Counted from the first letter of the stretch, positions 6,500 to 14,872 are shown. The stretch: 64,000 nt of DNA from Arcobacter sp. F2176 (GCF_004116465.1 NZ_PDJV01000001.1:186001-250000); one strand, 5' to 3'. Translations and numbers: made by a program. The notes: a model not told the origin generated them from the letters alone.

Positions 6500-7878
6500 G
6501 AAATTTAAAAATTACAGTTTTAAATGATTTAGTAGATACATTAAAGCTACATTTCTATTCTTCTGATTTGTCAGATGAAAAGGAACTTGAAGATTATAAT
6601 AAAATCGTTTCTTTATTCTGTGATATAAAATCTGAAGCTATGCAAATAAAAAATGCAGATACACAAAAAAGATTTATATCACATGAATTTCATGGTTATA
6701 AATTTCGTGTTATGGCTTCGGCTCAAAGTGGTTTTAATGTAGTTATTCAAAATGGTGATGTTTCAATATCACTTTTAAAACATTCAGTTAAACATAATAA
6801 TCCTTTAATTAAAGTAGAGTTTAGAGCAGAATTTCTTTGTAGATACGGCTATATAAAAGCAATTCAATCTGTTAAAAATCTTATTCAAAACTTCTTATTA
6901 AATTATCATGTAAAAGTTAGTGAAATTCACTTGGCTAAAGATATACAAGGTTATGAGTTTTGTACTTTTGATTTTCATAGAGTAAAAACACTTTCAAAAA
7001 CTAAAACAATATTTCATAATGATATTTCATCTGAATATTATTTCGGTAATCGTTTTACTGGCTTTTCAGTAGGTAAGGGCGACGAAATGCTAAGAGTTTA
7101 TAATAAAACAGTAGAAATCACTCAAAAGAAACAAAAAGCATTTATAGAGGTTCTTAAGTGGGCTAATAATCCTGATTTTGATAATAAAAAAAATGTATGG
7201 CGTTTAGAATTTCAATTAAGAAGAGAAAGTCTTAAATATTTACTTGGTAATGATGGTCTTTTAGATTCTCTTGATAATGTTCTTAAATCTATCTCTAATC
7301 TTTGGAATTATTGTATTAATAGATTTGTTCATAAAAATCTAGATAATACACAAGTACAAGAACAAATAACACAAATGAAAATATTAAAAAATGGTACTTT
7401 TAAATATTTATCAGCTGAAACATTAAGAAAAAGATTTCAAAGGGCAGATACTTCTATTGTATGGGATAGTATTCAAACATTTGAGGGTAATGTTGGATAT
7501 GAATTACAAAAGGTAAAAGATATTAAAAAACCTGAAGTACAGTATGTTAAAAATGCTTTTAAAGCCATAATTTCAACTTTTGTAAAATTGAAAAGAGGGG
7601 ATTTTAATTCACATGAACTTACAGAAATATTACTTGAAGCAGATAGAGAGCAACGAGAAAAAACAGATATAAATATTATTGATAATGCAAGATTAAAAGC
7701 CTTAGATTATATGAGCCATGCAAAAGTATTCTATGAAAAAACTGGAATTATAGAAGATGGATTTGATAAATTCAATAAAGACTTAGCAAATAATCTACAA
7801 CATACTTTCGCATTAATAGAAAATGAACCATCAAGTATTTTAACTTTTGAACAATTCCAAAAAAGGTTAATAGCATGA
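6487..7878 (+). CDS. rep: Rolling-circle-type replication initiation protein (PF02486-like)
   Basis: 463 residues. The central region has the features of the phage/plasmid replication initiation factor family: VSEIHLAKDIQGYEF in place of the usual RIDxAxD segment, an FSVGKG strand, MLRVYNKT with the conserved Tyr-x-Lys, and NVWRLEFQLRRESLKY. Proteins of this family nick one strand through a tyrosine and drive rolling-circle replication of filamentous phages and plasmids. The C-terminal ~180 residues are helical and unassigned. It starts inside the end of the methyltransferase gene; the next gene overlaps its stop by 4 bases. Strong for family, weaker for the exact catalytic Tyr. Confidence 0.7.
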   Translation: MGHLGNLKITVLNDLVDTLKLHFYSSDLSDEKELEDYNKIVSLFCDIKSEAMQIKNADTQKRFISHEFHGYKFRVMASAQSGFNVVIQNGDVSISLLKHSVKHNNPLIKVEFRAEFLCRYGYIKAIQSVKNLIQNFLLNYHVKVSEIHLAKDIQGYEFCTFDFHRVKTLSKTKTIFHNDISSEYYFGNRFTGFSVGKGDEMLRVYNKTVEITQKKQKAFIEVLKWANNPDFDNKKNVWRLEFQLRRESLKYLLGNDGLLDSLDNVLKSISNLWNYCINRFVHKNLDNTQVQEQITQMKILKNGTFKYLSAETLRKRFQRADTSIVWDSIQTFEGNVGYELQKVKDIKKPEVQYVKNAFKAIISTFVKLKRGDFNSHELTEILLEADREQREKTDINIIDNARLKALDYMSHAKVFYEKTGIIEDGFDKFNKDLANNLQHTFALIENEPSSILTFEQFQKRLIA

Positions 7879-8072
7879 GTTTATATCTTCCACTTACAAA
7901 AATTCAACATGAGATAATAGTCGCAATTTCTGATTTAATTTGTATTAGAGAAAGTGAACCAAATAATAATAAAAAAACAAATATCAATGCTTTTAAAATC
8001 TCAAAACATATCAAAAGAGATTATAAAACAGTTAGAACAAATCTTAAAAAATTAAAGGAGATAAGATGTTAA
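7875..8072 (+). CDS. Small helix-turn-helix-like prophage protein
   Basis: 65 residues. The C-terminal half (NAFKISKHIKRDYKTVRTNLKKL) looks like a winged-helix or MarR/Lrp-type recognition unit, and the N-terminus (LTKIQHEIIVAISDLI) like its first helix. It probably binds DNA and may control the downstream lysis and virion genes. It overlaps both neighbours by a few bases (ATGA-type overlap with rep). Confidence 0.5.
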   Translation: MSLYLPLTKIQHEIIVAISDLICIRESEPNNNKKTNINAFKISKHIKRDYKTVRTNLKKLKEIRC

Positions 8073-8482
8073 TGGATAGAACTGAAAGAATGTTAATTAA
8101 ACATGAGGGATTACAAACTAAGGTTTATACTTGCCCTGCAAATAAATTAACTATTGGTGTAGGTAGGAATTTAGAAGATAGAGGTATCACAAAAAAAGAA
8201 GCTTTATATCTTTTGAATAACGACATAGTTGAATGTCATAATAAATTATCTTTAGAATTACCTTTTTATGATTCTTTAGATGATGTTAGGCAAGAAGTGT
8301 TAATAAATATGTGTTTTCAATTAGGTTTTACGGGATTTTCAAAATTTAAAAAGACTTTGAAATATATTAATGATTTTGATTTTGAAAAAGCTTCAAAAGA
8401 AATGCTTAATTCTTTATGGGCAAAACAAACTCCAAATAGAGCAAATGAATTAGCACAAATCTTAAGAAAGGGGGAATATTAA
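8066..8482 (+). CDS. GH24 phage lysozyme (endolysin)
   Basis: 138 residues, near the usual size of T4-type lysozymes. The E-8aa-C-5aa-T catalytic array is visible: Glu of KHEGLQ, Cys of YTCPANKL, Thr of LTIGVGRNL. The Cys in place of the T4 Asp is known in other members. Further on ALYLLNNDI, VLINMCFQLG and W...RANELAQIL fit the fold. It cleaves peptidoglycan, either for release or as a virion entry enzyme. No signal peptide or SAR segment, so export would need a holin or the protein is virion-borne. Two possible ATG starts (8066, 8072) follow AAAGGAG. Confidence 0.85.
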   Translation: MLMDRTERMLIKHEGLQTKVYTCPANKLTIGVGRNLEDRGITKKEALYLLNNDIVECHNKLSLELPFYDSLDDVRQEVLINMCFQLGFTGFSKFKKTLKYINDFDFEKASKEMLNSLWAKQTPNRANELAQILRKGEY

Positions 8483-8483
8483 A

Positions 8484-8684
8484 ATGTGGCAATCTTTATT
8501 AATAGATTTAGGAATTACTTTAGTTAAAAATTATATTAATTCTACTGAATCAAAAAAAGATGATAAAGTTTTAGAACTTGTTCAAACTGGTGCAAATTAT
8601 TTAGCTAATAAGCCAAATAATACTGTTAGTACAAATACTGCTGTTTCATTAAAAAATGAATCTATGCGTAAGATACAAGGATAA
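8484..8684 (+). CDS. Small prophage protein with amphipathic N-terminus
   Basis: 66 residues, not recognised. Residues 1-18 (MWQSLLIDLGITLVKNYI) form a hydrophobic to amphipathic helix; the rest is Asn/Thr/Ser-rich. Directly after the lysozyme gene, where lysis accessories or small virion proteins are common. Too weakly hydrophobic to call a holin. Confidence 0.55.
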   Translation: MWQSLLIDLGITLVKNYINSTESKKDDKVLELVQTGANYLANKPNNTVSTNTAVSLKNESMRKIQG

Positions 8685-8687
8685 TTT

Positions 8688-9767
8688 ATGTCTAGTTATT
8701 ACGATATATATGGAACTGGTGCTTATTCTCAAGTAACTGCAGGTTATCATTCTCTTACTACCACATATGGAAGTGGTGGTTGGGGAAATGGTGAATATAT
8801 TAAAAAAAATGAAAGACCTGCTTTTAAATCACTTTTTACTGACCCAAAATATTTTGATCCTGCTAATAGAAAATATATTATGCCACCTGGTACTCATAGT
8901 GTACCTACTGATATACATTCTCCACCTACTAGCTATCCAAAGTTATTTGATAAAAAGAAGATTGAATTAATTACAGTTCAAAAAGATGGTAAGAATTTTA
9001 CTACTCTTTCAGATGAAACAATTAATTATTTAAAAAATGCAGATATGAAATATGTTGAAACTGTCGCTTGGTTAATTGAAAGACGAAATTTTGTCCAAAA
9101 TACATTAAATAATTTACCAGCAAGAGAATATCAACAAAAACCATATTTAAAGGAAAATCTTAATTATCTTCAAAATCTTCTTAATCAAGCTGAATTGGAT
9201 TTTCAAAATTTTGTTGGTAATTTGGGTGAAACTTTAATTGACTTAAATCGTCCTTTTTTATATGAGGGTTCTGATAATGGTTCTGAAAATAATAAGTATC
9301 CTATTTCAATATCAAATGTTTCAGCTTATGAGCTTGATGGTTTTATTAATTCAATTTTTGGAAATGTTACGGGTGATAATTTTGTACCAATTGCTAATGG
9401 TTTAATTTATGATGCTAAACAACCAACTAGTTGTTGTATTGAATATTGTTTCAATAAAGACTATTACAGAATGAAAGATGTTCCTTATAAAGAATCAGAA
9501 CAAAAAACACAAGATGATATTGAATTTGAGAAGTATAAAAATAGTAGTTATTATGAACCATATTCACCACCATCAAATAAATTTCAAGAAATAAAACTTG
9601 ATACATTTATGCGAATGTTTAATGAAGGTAAAAATTTAGTTAATAGTCCAATTAGTTATTTATTTGACAAGCTTAAGCCTTTTTTAAATGAATTTGAAGA
9701 TTCTCATGGATGGTTTAAATATAAAATTGTTGATAATAATGTAAATATAGATTTAGATTTTAGATAG
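8688..9767 (+). CDS. Unrecognised probable virion protein (359 aa)
   Basis: 359 residues, no known family seen. The N-terminus is Tyr/Gly/Ser/Thr-rich (SSYYDIYGTGAYSQVTAGYH), followed by a Pro-rich stretch, a long helical middle (about 115-195, with ERRNFVQNTLNNLP) and a mixed C-terminus with a Cys-Cys pair (PTSCCIEYC). No signal peptide or membrane span. It is the largest unassigned protein of the element, in the middle of the late operon after the endolysin, so it is a reasonable structural-protein candidate. It lacks the size and pattern of HK97, microvirus or typical double-jelly-roll capsids as far as can be judged by eye. Confidence 0.6.
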   Translation: MSSYYDIYGTGAYSQVTAGYHSLTTTYGSGGWGNGEYIKKNERPAFKSLFTDPKYFDPANRKYIMPPGTHSVPTDIHSPPTSYPKLFDKKKIELITVQKDGKNFTTLSDETINYLKNADMKYVETVAWLIERRNFVQNTLNNLPAREYQQKPYLKENLNYLQNLLNQAELDFQNFVGNLGETLIDLNRPFLYEGSDNGSENNKYPISISNVSAYELDGFINSIFGNVTGDNFVPIANGLIYDAKQPTSCCIEYCFNKDYYRMKDVPYKESEQKTQDDIEFEKYKNSSYYEPYSPPSNKFQEIKLDTFMRMFNEGKNLVNSPISYLFDKLKPFLNEFEDSHGWFKYKIVDNNVNIDLDFR

Positions 9768-9779
9768 AAAGGATAAAAA

Positions 9780-9944
9780 ATGGCTGAAAATATAGGCGGG
9801 GGATGTGAAGAACTTCTACAAAAAATGGTTGAAAAATTAACAACTATTAGTGATAGCTTACATGATATAAAAGATAGTAATGAAAAAGTAATGGAAATAA
9901 TGAATAAAATTAATACTGATATTTTAGGAGGGAATAATGGGTGA
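9780..9944 (+). CDS. 54-aa coiled-coil prophage protein
   Basis: ATG at 9780 follows AAAGGA with good spacing; 54 codons to TGA at 9942-9944. The protein begins MAENIGGGCEELLQKMVEKL and continues as a helix with regular hydrophobic spacing (SDSLHDIKDSNEKVMEIMNK), so a short coiled coil. It overlaps the next gene by 8 bases, which supports it being real. Function unknown; small helical proteins in late operons are often minor virion or scaffold components. Confidence 0.7.
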   Translation: MAENIGGGCEELLQKMVEKLTTISDSLHDIKDSNEKVMEIMNKINTDILGGNNG

Positions 9945-10803
9945 TGGTGTAGATTATAGAATGGAAATTGTTGCCAATTCTAAAGGTGATAAAACAGAAG
10001 ATAATATTACTAAAGGCATTATGTCTAATGTAAAATCAAAAGGTTCTAATTTTGGTTCTGTTGATTTTAATAATAGTTTTTTTGATGATATTTCAGGAAT
10101 TGGTGAAGCTCCAACAGCTCCAACTTCTACAGTAAGTGGCGGTTTACTAAATACTATGAAAAATAATGCTGATACGATTTCTAAAAGTATGAATAATGTA
10201 GCAGAAGTATTAAATAAAAGTAATTTAGTTAGTAAAGAGCATGTAAATGCTACTCAGAACATGGCTCAGAGTATAACTTCTGCTATGACTTTACTAGCAA
10301 ATATTTTAAGTGTGGCAAATGGTCATAAAGAAGTTGGTAATCGACTTCAAAATTATCATAATAATGTTAATACTCAAAAGAACTTTTTGCAAATAGATAA
10401 ATTAGAGTATGACTCAAAACCATTATCTAATATAGTTGATGTAAATGGAAAACCAGTAATCCCAAGGCAAGAAAAAGTAAAAGCAAATGTAAATCAAAAT
10501 GAATATCATAACTTTAATAAAAATGGTGCTGAAAATTTAAAAGATACAAGTAATAACCGTATAGCTCCAAGAATGGCTAAGGCTCGTTACCATGAAGAAA
10601 AGGCACAAGATGAAGAAAGAATGAATAAATTTGATTGGGGTAATCATTTGGATTCTCTTACGGGTGCTAGTGATGAAATTAATAATCATGGTAGTAATTT
10701 ACTTGATGAAGTTATAAATATGCATAGCTTAGATGAAGATTCTATTAATAAAATAGATGATGAAATAAAAAAAATAAACTGGGGAGATATAAATAATGGC
10801 TAA
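9937..10803 (+). CDS. Unrecognised probable virion protein (288 aa)
   Basis: 288 residues, no family recognised. Start is Gly/Asn/Ser-rich; residues ~70-125 form a helical region (LLNTMKNNADTISKSMNNVA, then MAQSITSAMTLLANILSVAN) with a mildly hydrophobic patch; the rest is hydrophilic with charged helices. Good ribosome site (TAGGAGGG) and 8-base overlaps at both ends, so stoichiometry may be set by translational coupling. Position between other unassigned late genes suggests a virion or assembly protein. Confidence 0.6.
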   Translation: MGDGVDYRMEIVANSKGDKTEDNITKGIMSNVKSKGSNFGSVDFNNSFFDDISGIGEAPTAPTSTVSGGLLNTMKNNADTISKSMNNVAEVLNKSNLVSKEHVNATQNMAQSITSAMTLLANILSVANGHKEVGNRLQNYHNNVNTQKNFLQIDKLEYDSKPLSNIVDVNGKPVIPRQEKVKANVNQNEYHNFNKNGAENLKDTSNNRIAPRMAKARYHEEKAQDEERMNKFDWGNHLDSLTGASDEINNHGSNLLDEVINMHSLDEDSINKIDDEIKKINWGDINNG

Positions 10804-11599
10804 TAGTAAAGTTTCGCAAATTGCGGGTAGTACAAGTGAAGATTTTATTGATGAAGCTGTGAGTGGTTATACATATTGGTATACGAAACAAGCCTTTGAA
10901 CCACTTTTAAATAAAATTTCAGGTGGTAAAGAAGATAGTATATTAAGAGAAGCATTAGAAGGTGCTATTAATACTTTACAATTTGGAATAATGAATGCAG
11001 TTATGATAACAGTTACTGAATATGCATTTTCTAAACTTGCATTAACTGCTACTGCTACAATAGCATTTTTAAAAGCTACATATATTGCACAAAAAGCAAG
11101 AAAATTAATAACAGGGGCTTTGGGTGCTGTTCCATTTGTTGGTAAAGGTTTAGGGAATGTTGTTAGTGCTACTGGCTCTTTTCTTTCTTCTGATAGACAA
11201 CAAATAGCTACAATGGCAAATAATACTTCTAATAATTTGACTACAGTTGTGTCACAAGAAAGACAAAATCAAATTATGATAAGAGGTTATCAACATAAAT
11301 CAGCTGATAATAATACCTCAAATGCAATTAGGCTTAAACAAAATGGCGATAATAAATATATAACAATATTTACACATAAAACAATGACTGGTACATGGTT
11401 AAATACAACAGAAGATAAAAGAATCTATGAAAAAGCAACAAACACAACTGTAAAATCAAGTGGTACTGCTACATGGTCGGTTCTTTATTCAAAACTTAAT
11501 CAGTTTTCAGAATTTGCCAAAACTGCTGAGGGTGTTATTATGAATAATACAATGGCATCTGTTAAGATGTTGGAAGCTCAAGGAGCAAAATTGTCATGA
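10796..11599 (+). CDS. Probable membrane-associated virion protein
   Basis: 267 residues. Residues ~60-98 are strongly hydrophobic (FGIMNAVMITVTEYAFSKLA, then LTATATIAFLKATYIA), enough for one or two membrane helices, followed by a Gly-rich segment LITGALGAVPFVGKGLGNVV. The second half is soluble and strand-rich with Thr/Asn repeats. No cleavable signal peptide. A membrane-inserted protein in the late operon fits either a virus with an internal lipid membrane or a channel for genome delivery. Overlaps both neighbours by 4-8 bases. Confidence 0.55.
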   Translation: MANSKVSQIAGSTSEDFIDEAVSGYTYWYTKQAFEPLLNKISGGKEDSILREALEGAINTLQFGIMNAVMITVTEYAFSKLALTATATIAFLKATYIAQKARKLITGALGAVPFVGKGLGNVVSATGSFLSSDRQQIATMANNTSNNLTTVVSQERQNQIMIRGYQHKSADNNTSNAIRLKQNGDNKYITIFTHKTMTGTWLNTTEDKRIYEKATNTTVKSSGTATWSVLYSKLNQFSEFAKTAEGVIMNNTMASVKMLEAQGAKLS

Positions 11600-11958
11600 C
11601 TAAAATATTTCATGTAACATTAACACAAGGTAGGGCAGATACTTTTTATATAGAAGCAAATACAAAAAGTGATGTATTAACTTTTCTTTCTTCTGTTAGT
11701 ACTGCTGTAATATCAAATATAAAAGAAGTAGTATTTTCAAAAGAATATGATATTAATTATATTCCTCAAACTATTGAAAATAATACTTCTCATAAATCTG
11801 TTAAGGCTATTGCATTATCTAAAACTTATTCTAAAATCTTTGAATTTTTTAATATTAAAGATAGTGTGACTAACCAGGACATCATTAAACAATTAAAACA
11901 ATTAATGATTTTCAATGAACCAATTATTGATATTGCGTCAATAACATTTTACAAATAA
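11596..11958 (+). CDS. Hypothetical late prophage protein, paralogue of the next gene
   Basis: 120 residues, not recognised. Strand-rich start (KIFHVTLTQGRADTFYIEAN), a helix with SDVLTFL, a strand ending near EVVFSKEYD, and a helical end with QDIIKQLKQLM. The order of elements matches the protein encoded at 11989, so the two look like diverged tandem duplicates. Start overlaps the upstream stop by 4 bases. The coding sequence contains a GTGACTAACCAGGA repeat match at 11866-11879. Confidence 0.6.
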   Translation: MTKIFHVTLTQGRADTFYIEANTKSDVLTFLSSVSTAVISNIKEVVFSKEYDINYIPQTIENNTSHKSVKAIALSKTYSKIFEFFNIKDSVTNQDIIKQLKQLMIFNEPIIDIASITFYK

Positions 11959-11960
11959 TT

Positions 11961-11976
11961 TGAGGGCTTGCCCGAA
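11961..11976. repeat. 16-bp palindromic motif, copy 2
   Basis: Identical to 4882-4897 (TGAGGGCTTGCCCGAA). Here it sits in the 30-base gap between two genes, just before the ribosome site of 11989. Confidence 0.65.
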
Positions 11977-11988
11977 AGGATAAAAAAT

Positions 11989-12336
11989 ATGCCAAAATTT
12001 CAAATACAATATAAATATAATTCTAAAACTCATACTATGAATTTAGATAGCGATTCATGGCAAAAAGCTAGAGATTTTGCTTTGACTATGATTAACGGTG
12101 AAATTACAGATATAAGAGAATTCGTGCATGAAGATAATAGAGTTATAAAAGATGATAAAGATTATGTTCATTCTAAAACTTTAACACTAAAAAATGATGT
12201 TGGTTTTAATTCTCTTAGAATTCCTAAAATTAAAAAATCTGTTAATGATATTCTTATACAAAATCTAGTTTTTAATCATCTTCTAATCAACAATAAAAAG
12301 ATAAATAGTATAAAAATCGCTACAAAATTTAATTGA
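11989..12336 (+). CDS. Hypothetical late prophage protein, paralogue of the previous gene
   Basis: 115 residues from the ATG at 11989, preferred over a TTG at 11968 because GAAAGGA lies 8 bases upstream. Shares with its neighbour the plan FQIQYKYNSKTHTMNLDS, a helix, ITDIREFV, SKTL and a VNDILIQNL-like helix. Small strand-rich proteins in pairs could be penton, spike or minor coat proteins, but no function can be assigned. Last gene before the terminator at 12370-12390. Confidence 0.6.
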   Translation: MPKFQIQYKYNSKTHTMNLDSDSWQKARDFALTMINGEITDIREFVHEDNRVIKDDKDYVHSKTLTLKNDVGFNSLRIPKIKKSVNDILIQNLVFNHLLINNKKINSIKIATKFN

Positions 12337-12369
12337 TTTTTGTACTATTGTATTTTTAAACTCTCTAAG

Positions 12370-12390
12370 TGCCTTTAAATAGGCATTTTT
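12370..12390 (+). terminator. Rho-independent terminator of the late operon
   Basis: TGCCT (12370-12374) and AGGCA (12381-12385) form a stem with loop TTAAAT, followed by TTTTT. It closes the rightward operon that runs from about 5310. Confidence 0.75.
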
Positions 12391-12501
12391 ATTCTACTTT
12401 TTACCTATTGATTTACTTTTCTATTTTTTACATAATTTCAATACAGATTTATTTAGCCAAAAAATAAACCTAAAAAAAATAAAATAAGTGAGGAAAATAA
12501 A

Positions 12502-12909
12502 ATGGCAAAAAAATTTCAAATTACACAAAAAGTTACTGTAAATGGTAAAAGTCTTTCTATACCTTTTCAAATGTTTGGTGAGGCAGATGATGTATCAGCA
12601 ATAGGTGCTTTATTAGCTGGTGGCTATGAAGTTAAAGAAGTTAATGATGCTCTTTCAGATACTACTGGTGTTGATACTAATAATGCAACTACTAATCCAG
12701 TTAGTGCAATATTTTTAAATGGTCCTAAAAATCAAATGATGAGTATTAGACCTTATGAAGGTTCTATTCATTTTAAAAATACTGCTTCAGTAGATGATAT
12801 TGCAGCAGCACTTAGAACAACAAAACCTTTTGAGTTACTTCCTTCAGAAACTCCAACTAAGATCACTGTAAAAAGAAGTGAAACTTACGCAGGTACTTCA
12901 GAGGGATAA
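12502..12909 (+). CDS. Candidate major virion protein, separately transcribed
   Basis: 135 residues, no family recognised. Soluble and strand-rich: KKFQITQKVTVNGKSLSIPF, a Gly/Ala segment ISAIGALLAGGYEV-like, then VSAIFLNGPKNQMMSIRPYE and a C-terminal ITVKRSETY. No signal peptide or membrane helix, so not a pVIII-type coat. It stands alone between terminators at 12370-12390 and 12915-12934, with a 111-base leader and the ribosome site GTGAGGA. Its own high-output transcript is what would be expected of the most abundant virion protein. That role is inference from layout. Confidence 0.6.
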   Translation: MAKKFQITQKVTVNGKSLSIPFQMFGEADDVSAIGALLAGGYEVKEVNDALSDTTGVDTNNATTNPVSAIFLNGPKNQMMSIRPYEGSIHFKNTASVDDIAAALRTTKPFELLPSETPTKITVKRSETYAGTSEG

Positions 12910-12914
12910 TTAAT

Positions 12915-12934
12915 AAAGAGCTTAACCGCTCTTT
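12915..12934 (+). terminator. Hairpin terminator after the 12502 gene
   Basis: AAAGAGC (12915-12921) pairs with GCTCTTT (12928-12934) around TTAACC, 5 bases after the stop codon. The following sequence is GTTATTT, a weak T tract. Confidence 0.7.
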
Positions 12935-12995
12935 GTTATTTCTAAAGTTTTAAATAAAAGATTTTATAAATAACAAAATAATATAAAGGTATAAA

Positions 12996-14270
12996 ATGGC
13001 TACATCAATAGAAATTTTAAATAATATCCGTGATACTATCTCTAATCTTGTTGATAAATATAAAGAACAATCAACAGCAAATGAAACCACAAAAGATGAA
13101 CTAAAAGAAATAGACAAAGAGTTAGGCGACTGCTTAAATCTTCTTATTTCAATAGACACATCACTTACCAGTCTTAGTTCTGATGATTTAAAATCATTAT
13201 TAACAGATTTAGAAAATAAACAACAAAAAATTGATTTATTATTAGATTTAGAAACAACTATTAATGAAATGGTTGGTAAATATAATAATGGTTCTTTTAA
13301 TGGTAAAGATGGAGAAGATGGTAAACCTTTTACTTTTGATATGTTTTCACAATCACAATTAGCACTTTTAAAAGGAAATGATGGTAAATCAGCATATCAA
13401 ATTGCCGTTAAGGATGGTTTTATTGGTACAGAAACTGAGTGGTTAGAATCTCTAAAAGGTACTAAAGGTAAAGATGGCAAAATTATATTTGAAGAACTTA
13501 ATGATGAACAAAAAGCCACTTTAAAAGGAACTGATGGTATAGATGGAAGTAATGGTAAATCAGCATATCAAATTGCCGTTAATGATGGTTTTATTGGTAC
13601 TGAAGCTGAGTGGTTAGAATCTCTAAAAGGAATTGATGGTATAGATGGAAATGATGGTAAATCAGCATATCAAATTGCCGTTAATGATGGTTTTATTGGT
13701 ACAGAAACTGAGTGGTTAGAATCTCTAAAAGGTTCTGATGGGATTGATGGGATTGATGGTAAAGATGGTAAAGATGGTTCTTTTGATGGTACCTTAAAAA
13801 CAATTAATAATGAATCTATATTAGGTGAGGGTAATCTAGTTGTAGGTATTCCAAAAGGTTTAATCTCAATGTGGTCAGGAAGTATCGCAACTCTTCCAAA
13901 TGGTTGGTTTTTGTGTGATGGTAATAATGAAACTCCAAATTTACAAGATAGATTTATTTATGGAACTACAGTTGAAGAGGAAATAGGACAAACTGGTGGA
14001 AGTGCAAATGCAGTTGTTATTGCTCATAGTCATACTGGTAGTACTAATACAACGGGGAATCATAGCCATAGTGTCACAACCTATGGTGGCAGTAGTGGAA
14101 GTTCAGGCTACAATATAGCACAAGTTTATGGTCCAGTTGGTGCAAAAAACTTTTCAACAGCTTCGGCTGGTAATCATAGTCACACTCTTTCAATCAATTC
14201 AAGTGGTGAAGATGGTATAAATAAAAATTTACCACCATATTATAAATTAGCATTTATTATGAAAGGTTAA
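12996..14270 (+). CDS. Collagen-like fibre with phage tail-collar domain
   Basis: 424 residues. N-terminal ~100 residues are a coiled coil (LVDKYKEQS..., LLTDLENKQQKIDLLLDLE). Residues ~105-270 contain Gly-x-Asp collagen-like tracts (GIDGIDGKDGKDG) and three copies of GKSAYQIAVxDGFIGTExEW, a repeat common in phage fibres. Residues ~283-340 are a tail-collar domain (GLISMWSGSIATLPNGWFLC, then PNLQDRFIYG), followed by His-rich NHSHS turns and the usual end LPPYYKLAFIMKG. This is the receptor-binding fibre or spike. The three repeats are nearly identical in DNA (13383-13459, 13554-13630, 13656-13732). Followed by its putative assembly partner 3 bases on. Confidence 0.85.
   Translation: MATSIEILNNIRDTISNLVDKYKEQSTANETTKDELKEIDKELGDCLNLLISIDTSLTSLSSDDLKSLLTDLENKQQKIDLLLDLETTINEMVGKYNNGSFNGKDGEDGKPFTFDMFSQSQLALLKGNDGKSAYQIAVKDGFIGTETEWLESLKGTKGKDGKIIFEELNDEQKATLKGTDGIDGSNGKSAYQIAVNDGFIGTEAEWLESLKGIDGIDGNDGKSAYQIAVNDGFIGTETEWLESLKGSDGIDGIDGKDGKDGSFDGTLKTINNESILGEGNLVVGIPKGLISMWSGSIATLPNGWFLCDGNNETPNLQDRFIYGTTVEEEIGQTGGSANAVVIAHSHTGSTNTTGNHSHSVTTYGGSSGSSGYNIAQVYGPVGAKNFSTASAGNHSHTLSINSSGEDGINKNLPPYYKLAFIMKG
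13383..13732 (+). repeat. Three 77-bp near-identical fibre repeats
   Basis: Copies at 13383-13459, 13554-13630 and 13656-13732 differ at only a few bases, mainly in the GATGG and GAAGCTG/GAAACTG positions, and are separated by collagen-type spacers. All stay in frame, so recombination between them would lengthen or shorten the fibre by whole units. Confidence 0.85.
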
Positions 14271-14272
14271 AA

Positions 14273-14545
14273 ATGAATTTTAAAGATATTAAAGAATTTA
14301 CTTATTTTGATAATCAAGTAATAGTTGATGGTGTTCAACATGAAATTGATGTTTCTTTAGTTGGAATTTCTGCTGTTCAATTTCATAAAGGTTTTGAATT
14401 GAGAGAAGAGTCTAGTTATCCTTTTAAGAAAGTCCCTTTTACTAAATATCAATATGCACTTGATAAATGGAAAGAAGTTGATGATTCTTTAAAGATTGTT
14501 ATAGATAATGATTCAGTAGAGGATGTAATTGTAAATGAACAATGA
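14273..14545 (+). CDS. Probable fibre-associated or fibre-assembly protein
   Basis: 90 residues. It begins NFKDIKEFTYFDNQVIVDGV and has a FELREESSYPFKKVPF stretch followed by helix TKYQYALDKWKEVDDS. It directly follows the fibre gene (2-base gap), the usual place for tail-fibre assembly chaperones, which also have short strand-rich starts, but the match is by position only. Its end overlaps the next small gene by 11 bases. Confidence 0.5.
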   Translation: MNFKDIKEFTYFDNQVIVDGVQHEIDVSLVGISAVQFHKGFELREESSYPFKKVPFTKYQYALDKWKEVDDSLKIVIDNDSVEDVIVNEQ

Positions 14546-14675
14546 TTTTCTTATGCTTTTTATTTCTTTTATTGGTTTATTAAATACTATAGTTTTATTA
14601 CCAATTGCTAAATTTTCTTTTTATGTTATTAAAGAAATTAACTATATTAAGGGACATTTGAACATTAAAGATTAG
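14535..14675 (+). CDS. 46-aa membrane protein, holin candidate
   Basis: ATG at 14535 inside the end of the preceding gene, stop TAG at 14673-14675. The protein starts MNNDFLMLFISFIGLLNTIV and continues LLPIAKFSFYVIKEIN before a short charged tail, giving one long or two short membrane helices. Size, charge pattern and last-gene position fit a holin or spanin-like partner for the cytoplasmic GH24 endolysin; it could equally be a small virion membrane protein. Confidence 0.6.
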   Translation: MNNDFLMLFISFIGLLNTIVLLPIAKFSFYVIKEINYIKGHLNIKD

Positions 14676-14707
14676 ATTTGTTTTGATTAGTTTGTTATTT
14701 TTATTCT

Positions 14708-14785
<78 letters not shown>

Positions 14786-14797
14786 CCAATAAAATTT

Positions 14798-14872
14798 TGG
14801 ATGGGGTAGCAGGATTCGAACCTGCGAATATCGGCACCAAAAGCCGAGGCCTTACCGCTTGGCGATACCCCA
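14798..14872 (-). tRNA. tRNA-Gln (TTG)
   Basis: 75 nt on the minus strand. Acceptor stem TGGGGTA/TACCCCA, anticodon loop CTTTTGG with anticodon TTG, T arm GTTCGAATC, and CCA encoded (14798-14800 on the plus strand). It lies 12 bases upstream of tRNA-fMet in the direction of transcription, so the two are probably one transcript. Confidence 0.95.
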
